Of a stretch of 64,000 bases of DNA, positions 1 through 8,650 are shown one piece after another (position 1 is the stretch's first letter; each line of letters starts with the position of its first letter). The notes beneath the pieces are model-generated. The model saw only the letters and a program-made list of their open reading frames with translations, had not been told where the DNA came from and ran no database searches. Origin of the DNA: an uncultured Alphaproteobacteria bacterium (GTDB taxonomy: Bacteria; Pseudomonadota; Alphaproteobacteria; Rhizobiales; Aestuariivirgaceae); NCBI GenBank assembly GCA_945957365.1, contig CAMFKI010000006.1, positions 1 through 64,000 of the forward strand. Direction: 5' to 3'. The translations under genes were made by a program, and so were the position numbers.

Positions 1-93
1 GCGGCGCAGTGAGCGCCGCCAGTTACTCGACATAACCAGTCGCTTTGCATATTACAAGATCGCCTGAGCACCAGACCCAACCCGGAAGAAAAA

Positions 94-123
94 AGAGCCG
101 CTGGGTGGATATCCAGCGGCTCT
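94..123 (-). terminator. Rho-independent terminator, minus strand
   Basis: An 11-bp perfect inverted repeat (94-104 paired with 113-123) with an 8-nt loop lies next to an A-rich run at 86-94, which is a T run when read on the minus strand. It sits downstream of the minus-strand DUF7220 gene and would end its transcript. Confidence 0.75.
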
Positions 124-235
124 CAAGTCAGGGAGGTATATGCACGCGTCTCTAGGGGATGGCTGTGAACCGGATTGATCGGAAAACGACATTTGGAGTC
201 ACGTTGCGCCATCGCATGGCTGACGTGCGCCGCCA

Positions 236-451
236 CTAGCTGGAAACACTTAATCCGTTGAAGATGCGCCGGAGCACGAAGCTCCTGGCCAGCGAGACCA
301 CCGTGAACACGGCTCCAATGCCGAGATTCTCGCCCAGCGAGACGCTGAGACCGAACATCGGAAACACCAGCACCTGCGTCAGGACGGCCAGACAGTAGCC
401 GACGACAATGTTGGTTGCCGACTCCACGAGTGACATCCAGCGTGACTGCAT
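236..451 (-). CDS. DUF7220 family small membrane protein
   Basis: This 71-aa protein begins MQSRWMSLVES and has two hydrophobic stretches, roughly residues 14-35 and 43-60, joined by a short loop. The layout matches the DUF7220 family of small membrane proteins often seen beside phage structural genes in alphaproteobacteria. The ATG at 451 was preferred; a GTG at 454 directly precedes it in frame. A strong terminator lies about 115 bp downstream. Family assignment is from memory of the conserved pattern, and no function is known. Confidence 0.6.
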   Translation of the reverse strand: MQSRWMSLVESATNIVVGYCLAVLTQVLVFPMFGLSVSLGENLGIGAVFTVVSLARSFVLRRIFNGLSVSS

Positions 452-554
452 CACTCACACTCGTTCTTCTTGTTCGGGTTTATTGACGCAGGACAAAGGC
501 AGAGTCACTCTGGGCCATATTCTGTTTCGTGATGTAGCCAGCAAGGGAATGACC

Positions 555-722
555 ATGTCGACCCAAGCCCACCTCGAAGCATTGAAGGCAAAGCACCAGG
601 CCCTCGAGGCCCAGCTCGCGGACGCGATTGCCCATGCCTCGTCCAGCGATCAGGAACTGGCTGCGATCAAGCATCAGAAGCTGAGGCTCAAGGACGAGAT
701 CTCCCAGCTGCAACGTCGCTGA
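555..722 (+). CDS. DUF465 (YdcH-like) small helical protein
   Basis: This 55-aa, highly charged helical protein has the repeated Leu/Lys/Glu pattern and the KLRLKDEI ending typical of DUF465. These are short coiled-coil proteins of unknown role that are common in Proteobacteria. The ATG at 555 has an AAGGGA-type ribosome site at good spacing; a second in-frame ATG at 549 is too close to it. The gene ends 5 bp before the convergent methyltransferase gene. Confidence 0.7.
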   Translation: MSTQAHLEALKAKHQALEAQLADAIAHASSSDQELAAIKHQKLRLKDEISQLQRR

Positions 723-727
723 CGCCC

Positions 728-1981
728 TCAGCCCTCCCCCGAGGTGGAACCGGACGACCGCTTGCCGCGGGCCGCCTTGAGATCCTCGTAGGTGCGATCC
801 TCGCCATCCAGCACGGCCGCCTGACCTGTCAGGTTCTGCCAGCGCTCAACGATGACGTCGGCGTACTTCGGATCGAGCTCCATGAGCCTGGCCGAACGCC
901 CGGTGCGTTCCGCCGCGATGAGGGTCGAACCTGAGCCTCCGAAGAGATCGAGGACGATGTCCCGGCTCTTCGAGGAATTGGTGATCGCACGTTCCACCAG
1001 TTCGACCGGCTTCATGGTCGGGTGAAGGTCGTTGACCCTTGGCTTGTCATGGAACCAGACGTCGCCCTGGTCGCGCGCACCGCACCAGAAGTGATCGGTT
1101 CCCTGCTTCCAGCCATAGAGGATCGGCTCGTACTGGCGCTGGTAGTCAGCCCGGCCGAGGGTAAATGTGTTCTTGGCCCAGATGATGAAGGTCGACCACT
1201 TGCCGCCGGCGTCGGTGAAGGCCTTCTGCAGGGTGTGGAGCTCGGAGGAGCTCATGCAGACGTAACAGGCGCCCTTGGTCACCAGGAGGGTGTTGACCAT
1301 GGCATCGTAGAGGAACTGGTAGAAGCCGTCGCCGAGTGCGTCATTCAGGATCCGGCGGTCTTTGCCACCTTTCTTCGCAGCATTGGCGTAATCGACGTTG
1401 TAAGGCGGGTCCTGCCAGCACATGTCCGCGAGTTGGCCGTCCATCAGCTTCTCGACGTCGGTGACCACGGTGGCGTCGCCACACAGGACACGGTGGTTGC
1501 CGAAGATCCACAGGTCACCCGGCTTGCTGACCGGGACTTCCGGAATTGCCGGAGCCTCATCTGGATCGGTCAGCCCCGCGACGTGGTCGGCGCCAAGAAG
1601 TTTGTCGAGTTCGTCAGAAACGAAGCCCGTCAATGCAAGGTCGAAGTCGTCGAGCCTGAGGTCTCCGAACTCCAACCTCAGAAGCTCGTCATCCCATTGG
1701 GCGTTCTCGTGAGACCGGTTATCCATGAGGCGGTAGGCCCTGGCCTGGGCGGGCGTAAGCCCTTCTGCCACATGGACCGGGACGGTCTTCAGTCCCAATG
1801 ACTTGGCAGCTTCGAGCCGCGTATGTCCGACGATCACCACCATCTTCTCGTCAACCACGATGGGCTGGCGGAAGCCGAATTCGACGATGGACGCCTTCAC
1901 GGCATCGATCGCGGCACTGTTGTTGCGGGGGTTCCGGGCATAGGGCACCAGGCTCTCCACCGGCATATCGGTGACGATCAT
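728..1981 (-). CDS. ParB/Srx-DNA methyltransferase fusion
   Basis: This 417-aa protein fuses an N-terminal ParB/sulfiredoxin-like domain (about residues 1-90, with IVVDEKMVVIVGHTRLEAAK) to a C-terminal N6/N4 DNA methyltransferase. The catalytic DPPY motif lies near residue 195 and the SAM-binding FGGSGST motif near residue 350. Such fusions are usual in alphaproteobacterial prophages, often just before terminase, and may protect phage DNA. The ATG at 1981 follows GGGGA with 8-nt spacing; an upstream in-frame TTG at 1999 has no such support. No cognate restriction enzyme is adjacent, so it looks like an orphan enzyme. Confidence 0.88.
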   Translation of the reverse strand: MIVTDMPVESLVPYARNPRNNSAAIDAVKASIVEFGFRQPIVVDEKMVVIVGHTRLEAAKSLGLKTVPVHVAEGLTPAQARAYRLMDNRSHENAQWDDELLRLEFGDLRLDDFDLALTGFVSDELDKLLGADHVAGLTDPDEAPAIPEVPVSKPGDLWIFGNHRVLCGDATVVTDVEKLMDGQLADMCWQDPPYNVDYANAAKKGGKDRRILNDALGDGFYQFLYDAMVNTLLVTKGACYVCMSSSELHTLQKAFTDAGGKWSTFIIWAKNTFTLGRADYQRQYEPILYGWKQGTDHFWCGARDQGDVWFHDKPRVNDLHPTMKPVELVERAITNSSKSRDIVLDLFGGSGSTLIAAERTGRSARLMELDPKYADVIVERWQNLTGQAAVLDGEDRTYEDLKAARGKRSSGSTSGEG

Positions 1982-2101
1982 CAAGCGGTTCCCCGGCAAA
2001 ATTCAGCGTCGTCGGCTTCACATCTTGCCTCGCACCCCTTAGGGTGCCCTCCGCCATAGGCATGGGCGATCGCACATGCAGCAGGAGCAAAGGAGCGGCA
2101 C

Positions 2102-2695
2102 ATGGCAAGACTCGGATTGCGGACACTCGTCACAGGCTTATTCCTCGGGTTACTCGCTCAGGCGGCCGAAGCCCACACCGGCAGCGGGGTGGTCGGCGGG
2201 TTCTGGAGCGGTGTTCTTCATCCCATCACGGGCTGGGACCACGTCATTGCGATGGTCGCCGTCGGCCTTTGGGGTGCCTTCCTCGGGCGCCCTGCCATTT
2301 GGGTCCTGCCGGTCGTGTTTCCGCTGGTCATGGCATTCGGTGGGGCTATGGGTGTTATTGGCATTCCGCTGCCACACGTAGAAACCGGAATAGCGCTCTC
2401 CGCCATCGTCCTTGGTCTCATGGTGGCGACCGCGGCCCGCCTACCGATTATCTGGGCCGGCCTGATCGTCGGTATCTTCGCCATCTTCCACGGCCATGCC
2501 CACGGCACCGAACTCCCCGGCTCCGCCAATCCCTTCGCCTACGCGCTAGGTTTCGTGGTCGCGACCGGATGCCTGCATGTCCTTGGCATCCTGTTCGGGA
2601 CCCTCACCCGCTGGAAGAAGGGGCGGTTCGCCGTCCGTACGGGCGGCATGGCAATCGCTGTCACCGGGCTCGCCTTCCTCACCGGCTGGCTCTGA
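2102..2695 (+). CDS. HupE/UreJ family membrane protein
   Basis: This 197-aa protein has a signal peptide (cleavage after about residue 24, before HTGSG) and about six membrane helices. The family signature HPITGWDH lies in the first mature segment, and further histidines occur in FHGHAHG. HupE/UreJ proteins are linked to nickel or cobalt uptake. AAAGGAG lies 6 nt before the ATG. A second family member follows 5 bp downstream, so the two form an operon. There is no hydrogenase or urease gene nearby, so the metal and purpose are unknown. Confidence 0.85.
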   Translation: MARLGLRTLVTGLFLGLLAQAAEAHTGSGVVGGFWSGVLHPITGWDHVIAMVAVGLWGAFLGRPAIWVLPVVFPLVMAFGGAMGVIGIPLPHVETGIALSAIVLGLMVATAARLPIIWAGLIVGIFAIFHGHAHGTELPGSANPFAYALGFVVATGCLHVLGILFGTLTRWKKGRFAVRTGGMAIAVTGLAFLTGWL

Positions 2696-2700
2696 CCGGC

Positions 2701-3300
2701 ATGAAACGATGGCTTCTCCTGTTGCTGGCGCTCTGCTGGCCGGCACCCGCATGTGCCCATGGTTCGGTGCCAGGTCTTCAGGGCATCTACTGGGGCATGC
2801 TGCACCCCTTTACCAGCGGACCCCAGCTCCTGGCACTCTTCGCACTGGCCCTCGTCATCCAGCAGCGGCTGCCTGACAGCGAGGACGTGTTTCACAGTTT
2901 CTGGGTCAGTTGTCTCGTCGGTGCCGGAGCAGCTGTGCTGTTGCCGGGAGCATTCAACCCGGATGTGTCGCTGACCATCATTGCAATCGTGACCGGGCTG
3001 CTCACGGCGAGCGCATTGAGATTGCCAATTGTCCCGCTGTTGCTGCTGGGGGTTATCTGTGGCCTTCCGAGCGGTTATCTCTGCTGGCCTGAGCCTGGCG
3101 CCAAGGGCGACATGATGTTCACGGCACTTGGGGGAATCATCGGGTCGGTCGTGATTGTCATCGTCGTAGCGGGCATCATTGAAGGGATCTGGCAGACGGC
3201 GAAGTGGCCGTGGCTGCCGATCGCCATTCGTGTTGCGGGGTCCTGGATCGCGGCTACTTCGGTGTTATTGGGCGCACTGCTGCTTCGCCCGATGACCTGA
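2701..3300 (+). CDS. HupE/UreJ-like membrane protein, second copy
   Basis: This 199-aa protein has a cleavable signal peptide ending near ACAHG and about six hydrophobic helices. It keeps the family layout, with a processed N-terminal His and an MLHPF motif where the first copy has LHPITGWDH, but it lacks the DH pair. It lies 5 bp after the first HupE-like gene and ends 33 bp before the convergent DUF1810 gene. The loss of part of the histidine motif suggests it is a partner or a diverged copy rather than a second full transporter; that is inference. Confidence 0.7.
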   Translation: MKRWLLLLLALCWPAPACAHGSVPGLQGIYWGMLHPFTSGPQLLALFALALVIQQRLPDSEDVFHSFWVSCLVGAGAAVLLPGAFNPDVSLTIIAIVTGLLTASALRLPIVPLLLLGVICGLPSGYLCWPEPGAKGDMMFTALGGIIGSVVIVIVVAGIIEGIWQTAKWPWLPIAIRVAGSWIAATSVLLGALLLRPMT

Positions 3301-3333
3301 ACGATGGCGTTCCGTTATATCCGCGACAGCCAA

Positions 3334-3747
3334 TCAGCCCAGAAGCTTGAGGGTCGCAGGATCCAGATGACCCTCATAGTAACGGTCCAGCGCTTGCCGG
3401 AACAGGCTTCCATGCCCGTTGGCCATCGCGAAGAGCGTCATGGACGAGAAGATCTTGATGTCGTCGGGTGAGCCGAAGATTTCGTGTAGCTTCTTCCCCG
3501 AAACCCCCATCACGGCTTCGATGCACTCCATCAACCGTGGCCCCAGGATGGCGTGGCCCAGATAGGCGCGCGCTTCGTCCAGATTGTCGATCCCGTAGTG
3601 CTGGGCCATGGGCGACCGCCCAAGCCCCCGGAGCTGCGGAAACACGAACCACATCCAATGGGTCTGCTTGTGGCCGGCGCGGAGTTCCCGGAGCACCGTC
3701 TCGATGACAGGGTCCTGGGCCTTCACAAACCGATCGAGATCTAACAC
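3334..3747 (-). CDS. DUF1810 family protein
   Basis: This 137-aa protein matches the DUF1810 pattern: an N-terminal LDRFVKAQD, then a conserved THWMWFVFPQLRGLG core, a GHAILGPRL segment and the tail KIFSSMTLFA. Length and motif order fit the family. The biochemical role is not known. It is transcribed toward the HupE pair. The sequence to its right (3748-3945) carries no convincing gene. Confidence 0.85.
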   Translation of the reverse strand: MLDLDRFVKAQDPVIETVLRELRAGHKQTHWMWFVFPQLRGLGRSPMAQHYGIDNLDEARAYLGHAILGPRLMECIEAVMGVSGKKLHEIFGSPDDIKIFSSMTLFAMANGHGSLFRQALDRYYEGHLDPATLKLLG

Positions 3748-3945
3748 GGCACTGCCCCGCTACGCCACGAAAGCCCGGAAAGTCGCCAGTATCGGCTCTG
3801 TCGAAGCCACCTGATCAGCCAGATGTACAACCCCGGGATTCAAACCAAAACGGAAAAACGAAACGATAAAAAACACCCGAATATCGGGCTGCCGCGCCAG
3901 CGCATATCTTAGGTTGAAAATGGGGCTCCTACCCGCCCCCACCCC

Positions 3946-4518
3946 TCAGGGTGGCCTCGCTGCGCCGCCGCCGCCACGGAACGGGGCACCGCTCATCATC
4001 AATGCGATCAATCGCGCAGACTCCGTGAGGACACGCGGGTGCTGGGCCTCCCACGCGGTGAAGGCTTCGTCGCGCATCATCTCGACCGGCACCGACGGAC
4101 CCCAGAGCTGCTCGATCGGAAAGCGTGCCTTGCCGGTGCGCTTGAACACGCCGCCACCGTAGCGCTTTACCACAAAGGCAGAGCGGAAGGTTTGCGCCCT
4201 GCCCCAGATCTTTGCACGCACACCGTAGGTGAACTGCTTCGCTCCGAAGAAGGATAAGGGCAGATGGCGGCCCGAGCCCGCCGTCACCGTGGACAGCGTG
4301 GCGCGCGTTGCGCTCTTGAAGCGCGTTGCAGCATTGACGGCGCCCCGTGGGATCGAGGACTGCAGAGCCAGTGACCGGCGCAGCTGGGTGAAGGACTTCC
4401 GGCCTTCCTTGTTCAGCGCCATCGAGAAGGCACGCCGGGCTTCGCCCTCGCCGAGACGAACGCAGGCCGCCTCGAAGCGGATCTTGACATCGTCGGCATC
4501 GAGGAAACGAACCCGCAT
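3946..4518 (-). CDS. Phage minor tail protein Z-like protein
   Basis: This 190-aa basic protein resembles prophage minor tail protein Z (GpZ). It has an N-terminal helical part with RRAFSMALNKEGRKSF, a central segment rich in Arg, Lys and aromatic residues, and a C-terminal segment with LWGPSVPVEM followed by a helix. It is the only tail-like gene visible in the window. The Gly-rich C-terminus before the stop is unusual. Family assignment is from pattern only. Confidence 0.55.
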   Translation of the reverse strand: MRVRFLDADDVKIRFEAACVRLGEGEARRAFSMALNKEGRKSFTQLRRSLALQSSIPRGAVNAATRFKSATRATLSTVTAGSGRHLPLSFFGAKQFTYGVRAKIWGRAQTFRSAFVVKRYGGGVFKRTGKARFPIEQLWGPSVPVEMMRDEAFTAWEAQHPRVLTESARLIALMMSGAPFRGGGGAARPP

Positions 4519-4845
4519 GGCCAGCCTCCCAAATGAAGAGCGCCCGGAGATCTCATCTCCAGGCGCAAATCTGATTTTTCAATATCGGAACTTTTAGCCG
4601 CATCGCAGGAACGTGTCAATGGGGTTTTCAAGTAAGCACACATTTTCTGACATAAGTTTGTTGCCAGATCCTCTCGCCCGAGCAGATGGCAGTTCGCGAA
4701 CTCTCTCGCGCGGCTTGGCAATCAACTCAGTCATCCCTCCAAAGCCAGCAGATCCACCCTCTTTCCTCCCAGCTAGAGGTTCGACTATACGTTCTTTCAC
4801 GTTTCCCATTCCTTCTCCAGCCGCCACATCAATTTCGGAAACACC
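4519..4845. other. Intergenic gap, 327 bp
   Basis: This gap lies between the divergently transcribed tail-like gene and the patatin gene. No convincing ORF, RNA gene or repeat is visible. It probably holds promoters for both flanking genes, but no clear -35/-10 pair could be assigned. Confidence 0.4.
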
Positions 4846-5928
4846 ATGAAAGCCAGCAGACGTGACCTGATTGCCATGGGCGCCGCCCTCCCCGTTTATC
4901 CTCTAGCCTTTGTCCCGGCTGCCGCGGACGAGGCTAGCTGTTCGCAATTCGAGGACCTTTCAAGATCCATCAGCGCGACTCTTTTCGATGATGGCCTTGC
5001 GCGGCCGGCTCCGGAAACACCCACGGTATCGGACCTTGCTGCAGGCCTTGACCGGACACTCGTTCTGGGTGGCGGCGGCGAATACTACATCGCCTGGTAT
5101 TGCGGTTTCTTCCACGGCCTGCTGGAGCAAGGCGTTGACCCTGCCGGGGCGGCTGAACTTGTGGTCGGAACATCCGCTGGCGCCTACATCGGATCCTCGC
5201 TGACGTCCGGACACTTTCAGCGGCTGCGGTCGGAGTTCGATTTTTTCAGCTACTTCCCAGATCTGTTCGCGAAACTGGCTCCCGTCTCCAGCCCGAATGC
5301 AAGCCAGAAGCGCGCCCAGATGATGAATTTCTCGGTGAAGGACGGGAGCCCTGACGCCATCCGTGCAATCGGAAGAGCAGCGCTCGCCGCTGACAATCAT
5401 GTCAATGGTCAGGATGTGGAGCGCATGGCCTGGTTGCTGACGGGCGACAGCAGGACGAGTTGGCCACCAGCCAAGATGATCACGACGGCCAATGACTGCT
5501 ACACAGGCGATCGGCTCATCGTACACAAGACCGTAGCGGACAAGAACAACATTGCGCTGTTCGATGCAGTTGCGGCGAGCTCGTCCTTGCCGGGCATCAT
5601 CGGCCCGACGCTGGTTGGGCAACGCTATTGCATGGATGGCGGGATCGCCCGGACCTGGGCTCACACCGATGTCGTGGCCGGATCGAAGCGCGCCCTCGTC
5701 ATCACCTTGACCAACGGCTATGAGGGCTCCCTCCTCAGCGGGATTCCTCACAATGTTCACACCGAAGTCGCGGCGCTGGAAGCCACCGGGACAAAGGCGA
5801 TGTTGATCATCGCCGGAACCCCGCCGGGCGTGAACCTGCTCGACCCCCGTGCGATGGAGGCGGCGCTGCGTGCAGGTTATGAACGGGCAAAGGACGAGGC
5901 GGAAAAAATCCGCTCATTCTTCGCCTGA
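4846..5928 (+). CDS. Exported patatin-like phospholipase
   Basis: This 360-aa protein has an N-terminal export signal (RRDLIAMGAALPVYPL, ending near residue 27) followed by a patatin fold. An oxyanion LGGGGEYY loop near residue 80, the nucleophile elbow GTSAG near residue 110 and the catalytic Asp in MDGGIA near residue 263 are all present, so it should be an active serine-aspartate acyl hydrolase. RR in the signal may indicate Tat export. It stands alone between phage genes, like a cargo gene. The substrate is unknown; lipid hydrolysis is the family expectation. Confidence 0.85.
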   Translation: MKASRRDLIAMGAALPVYPLAFVPAAADEASCSQFEDLSRSISATLFDDGLARPAPETPTVSDLAAGLDRTLVLGGGGEYYIAWYCGFFHGLLEQGVDPAGAAELVVGTSAGAYIGSSLTSGHFQRLRSEFDFFSYFPDLFAKLAPVSSPNASQKRAQMMNFSVKDGSPDAIRAIGRAALAADNHVNGQDVERMAWLLTGDSRTSWPPAKMITTANDCYTGDRLIVHKTVADKNNIALFDAVAASSSLPGIIGPTLVGQRYCMDGGIARTWAHTDVVAGSKRALVITLTNGYEGSLLSGIPHNVHTEVAALEATGTKAMLIIAGTPPGVNLLDPRAMEAALRAGYERAKDEAEKIRSFFA

Positions 5929-5976
5929 GGCGTCTGCACCATGATCGTTGAGGACAGTCCGACTATGCCAGTCGGA

Positions 5977-6231
5977 TCAGGCCGCCAGCATGTCCATCAC
6001 ACTGTCGGGAAGGTCGCCTTCCTTGCAGATGAGAACAGCTTCGCCGTACTCGCCGATGTTCGGATCGCCGGAGCGTCTGAAGGCGATTGCGCCGACGGCG
6101 CCCTTGGAAACAGCACCACGTGCCTGGGCGATCGCCGATCGCTCCGACGGACACTGGATTCCCTGCTCGGCAACAAGCCCGCTCTCCGTTTCCTGGAAGG
6201 GAACCACTACGAAATACGTGATCTCTGCCAT
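5977..6231 (-). CDS. Small conserved alphaproteobacterial protein
   Basis: This 84-aa protein begins MAEITYFVVVPFQ. Its core is RGAVSKGAVGAIAFRR and it ends with SVMDMLAA. Short proteins of this kind, named only as hypothetical, are frequent in Rhizobiales. The ATG at 6231 has TAGGAG 7 nt upstream. A degenerate copy with the same core lies at about 7575-7710. Function unknown. Confidence 0.65.
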   Translation of the reverse strand: MAEITYFVVVPFQETESGLVAEQGIQCPSERSAIAQARGAVSKGAVGAIAFRRSGDPNIGEYGEAVLICKEGDLPDSVMDMLAA

Positions 6232-6335
6232 GTCGGTACTCCTACTGGATACTTGGAACATAGCAGGAACATTTGTTCGAGTCGAGTCGGAGAACTGGGA
6301 CCGGCGTGCGCCGATCCCGCTATCAAGATCCCAGA

Positions 6336-6560
6336 TCACAGTCTGAACAGTCGCAGCAGCGCATTGAGGGCGACGCGCAGATTGCCGATGTCCTCCTCTC
6401 CCCAGCGCATGGCGTCCTCGTCGGTGCAGATGACGCGATAGACCAGCAGCGTTGACTGCCGTCCCATCGACATCCTCTGTTCCCGGTCGCACGTGTCGAG
6501 CACGCTGGTGGCATCTGCGAATCGCCGCTTCAGTTTCTCGATAACTTCAAGCACCGGCTC
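6336..6560 (-). pseudogene. C-terminal fragment duplicating the 8651-9211 gene
   Basis: The translated segment from EPVLEVIEKLKRRF to the terminal ALLRLFRL aligns almost residue for residue with the C-terminal 75 or so residues of the 186-aa protein encoded at 8651-9211. The N-terminal two thirds of that protein are missing. The reading frame stays open upstream to 6686, but that part is unrelated and has no ribosome site. It is most simply a truncated duplicate; a short expressed protein cannot be excluded. Confidence 0.65.
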
Positions 6561-6806
6561 GCAGCACCGCTGCAGAGCAAAGACGATGGAACAGCCCTCA
6601 GCGCCGGACTGGGCACCTCTCCTTGAGAGTGTATTGATATCCAGATATCGCACTGCGCGCGTACTTGATCCCGTCGGCAGTGGCATTGACTATTATTCGG
6701 CCGCTTCCAGTCCGCAATGGACCGACATACCAGGCTCCGCATATCATGACATCTGCAGAGAACCGGAGATCATTTTGGCAGGACGGTTCAAGGAGGTCAC
6801 AGGCTC

Positions 6807-6995
6807 ATGGACATCAACGAGAGCGCCACTTTGCTGATCAGGGAAATCCTGATGAGGTCCAAGGAAAAGCACGTCGACACCGGCAAGGTCATCAAGATCC
6901 TGTCGGTTCTTCACTACGACGTTCCGAAGAGCATCGTTGCCGAAACGGTCAACAATGTGCTCGGGAGAGAAGGCCATACGGCATGCACCCACTAA
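6807..6995 (+). CDS. Small helical protein, unknown function
   Basis: This 62-aa protein (MDINESATLLIREILMRS...) is predicted to be mostly helical. It is supported by a strong AAGGAGGT ribosome site 9-10 nt before the ATG. No family was recognised. It is an isolated plus-strand gene among minus-strand genes, between the two copies of a duplicated module. Confidence 0.55.
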   Translation: MDINESATLLIREILMRSKEKHVDTGKVIKILSVLHYDVPKSIVAETVNNVLGREGHTACTH

Positions 6996-7116
6996 GGTTC
7001 ATCGCGGTCGGGCGGCCAGAAATCCCCTCAAGAGACACGGCAAGTTATCTATCTTGCACTTGATGAAGCTGTCTCAGGCTACGACAGATTCACGCCAGGG
7101 TCGTTGGATTCTGTCG

Positions 7117-7419
7117 CTAAATGCGTCTCCTGCTGACCACGCGACCGTCTCTCGATCGCAAGACGACCTCGTAACGACGTCCGCTGCGCCAGCCACGGTA
7201 CACGAAGTACCTGCCACGGCAGTCAAGACGCCTGACATCGCGGAAACCGCGATTTCTGAGAAGTCTCTCACCCTCCCAGCAGCTAATCCCGCGACCGTTG
7301 CTGATGCTGCTGCCGACGTTGATGTTGATGGTGACGGAGCGCGCCGTCGCGGGAGCTGCGCTCGGTGCGACCAGGACAAAGAGTGCGAAGATCGAAATGA
7401 TGAATGCTCGCAGGCGCAT
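7117..7419 (-). CDS. Small secreted basic protein
   Basis: This 100-aa protein has a clear signal peptide (MRLRAFIISIFALFVLV, cleaved near ATARS). The mature part is Arg-rich with two Cys residues (ISCWEGERLL and RRLDCRG), likely a disulfide, and repeated YRGWRSGRRYEV-type basic segments. Secreted proteins with this C/R-rich pattern are common in Rhizobiales. The ATG at 7419 was chosen over upstream in-frame starts because GGAGG lies 8 nt before it. Function unknown. Confidence 0.7.
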   Translation of the reverse strand: MRLRAFIISIFALFVLVAPSAAPATARSVTININVGSSISNGRGISCWEGERLLRNRGFRDVRRLDCRGRYFVYRGWRSGRRYEVVLRSRDGRVVSRRRI

Positions 7420-7492
7420 GCCGTTATCCTCCTTCTGTCCGATGACTTTATGGGCGCATCGGATGCGACGCAATCCGTGACAGAAGTCCCGG

Positions 7493-7518
7493 CTCAGCTA
7501 TCCGCCTCAGCTATCCGC
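7493..7518. repeat. 13-bp perfect tandem duplication
   Basis: The unit CTCAGCTATCCGC occurs twice head to tail (7493-7505 and 7506-7518), upstream of the small secreted-protein gene. It looks like a slippage duplication in non-coding sequence. Confidence 0.9.
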
Positions 7519-7574
7519 CGAACGAAAACTGCCGGGTTGCCGGTATTTCCATCATGCTGACGGGGGGTGCAGTC

Positions 7575-7710
7575 TTTGTCGATGAGGATGGCCGCACGGC
7601 ATTTAGCCTGTTTGGGTGTTATGAAGCCAGACGACCACCGCACCGATCGCTCCGCTGGAAACGGCGCCACGTGTCTGGGGAGTGGCCGGATGTTCGTCGG
7701 GGCAGCGGAG
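7575..7710 (-). pseudogene. Decayed copy of the 5977-6231 gene
   Basis: Read on the minus strand, the segment encodes CPDEH, then TRGAVSSGAIGAVVV, matching CPSER and ARGAVSKGAVGAIAF of the 84-aa protein at 5977-6231. The remaining AAILIDKD part, matching AVLICKEGD, lies in a different frame. Stop codons occur before and after the core. It is therefore a frameshifted, truncated copy. Confidence 0.6.
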
Positions 7711-7842
7711 TCATGATCAACAACCAGTCCACTTGCTGTGCAGCCGAGGGTTAGAGCCAAGTACTCACTGAGCCTGTCGCACAATCGGCAAAGCCACCGC
7801 CCTGGGGCAGTGGCTTCGCAAGACGTTCAGGCTGCTCTGTGA

Positions 7843-8565
7843 TCAGCCGATGAAATCGACTACGCCGGTATCGAGGTCGTAGACAGCGTAGACGATCTTC
7901 ACCTTGCCCTCGTCGACAAGGTGCTTCACGATTTCGCTTTCCGTGCCGATCTTCTCAGCGGTGCGCTTGGCGTTCTCGCGCACGACATTGGCGACGAAAT
8001 CACCCTCCTTCCCCATTTCGGCCTTGGCCGCCGGGAGGATGGCATCGACCATCGGACCAATGAAGCCCGGCAGCTTGGTGCCCTTCTCGGCCACTTCGCA
8101 AGCAGCCTTCACCGCGCCGCAGCGCTCATGCCCCATGACGACGATGAGCGGCGAACCGAGGTGCTCGCCACCATACTCAATTGTGCCGAGGGTCGCGATG
8201 TCAGCTGTGTTTCCAGCATTGCGGCACACGAAGAGCTCACCGAGGTTGAGACCGCCGAAAATCAGCTCCGGCGGGACGCGGCTGTCGGCGCAGGTGAGGA
8301 CAGTGGCCCAGGGTGCCTGACCCTGCGCGACCTTTTCGCGGCGCTTCAGCATGTCGGCCTCGCAGAGCTCAGGGGCCTCGACAAAGCGCTTGTTGCCTTC
8401 CTTCAGCTTGGCCAACGCCTCGTCCGGCTTCAATGTGGTCGGCGGCACAGCGGCTGCAACCGCCGGGAGCTGCAGGCCAGTCACGGTGAGGGCGCCCGCG
8501 GCGAGGCCGAGCGCAGAGCGGGTCAGGAACTGACGGCGGGCCTGATCAATACAGGACTGGCACAT
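7843..8565 (-). CDS. Exported beta-carbonic anhydrase
   Basis: This 240-aa beta-class carbonic anhydrase (CO2 + H2O to bicarbonate) carries the zinc ligands in CADSR and HERC. The N-terminus has RRQFLTR followed by a hydrophobic Ala-rich stretch ending AVAAAV, which is a twin-arginine-type signal, so the enzyme probably acts in the periplasm. The ATG at 8565 has AAGGAG 7 nt upstream. It sits inside a phage gene array with no metabolic partner, so it behaves as cargo. Function is secure from the motifs; location is inferred. Confidence 0.9.
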   Translation of the reverse strand: MCQSCIDQARRQFLTRSALGLAAGALTVTGLQLPAVAAAVPPTTLKPDEALAKLKEGNKRFVEAPELCEADMLKRREKVAQGQAPWATVLTCADSRVPPELIFGGLNLGELFVCRNAGNTADIATLGTIEYGGEHLGSPLIVVMGHERCGAVKAACEVAEKGTKLPGFIGPMVDAILPAAKAEMGKEGDFVANVVRENAKRTAEKIGTESEIVKHLVDEGKVKIVYAVYDLDTGVVDFIG

Positions 8566-8650
8566 GGGACTTCTCCTTGGAATTGCATATCCGTCTACCA
8601 GTACAACACGGCGCAAGAGAATAAGTATAACTACGCGCCGAGGGCTGGAT

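Noticed and set aside
1022..1801. 259-aa plus-strand open frame across the methyltransferase gene
   Set aside because: It is antisense to the ParB-methyltransferase, whose catalytic motifs are intact, and has no ribosome site or recognisable domain.
2032..2047. GCACCC-CTTA-GGGTGC hairpin before the HupE pair as a riboswitch
   Set aside because: It is only a 6-bp stem with no conserved riboswitch elements such as a B12-box or NiCo core around it.
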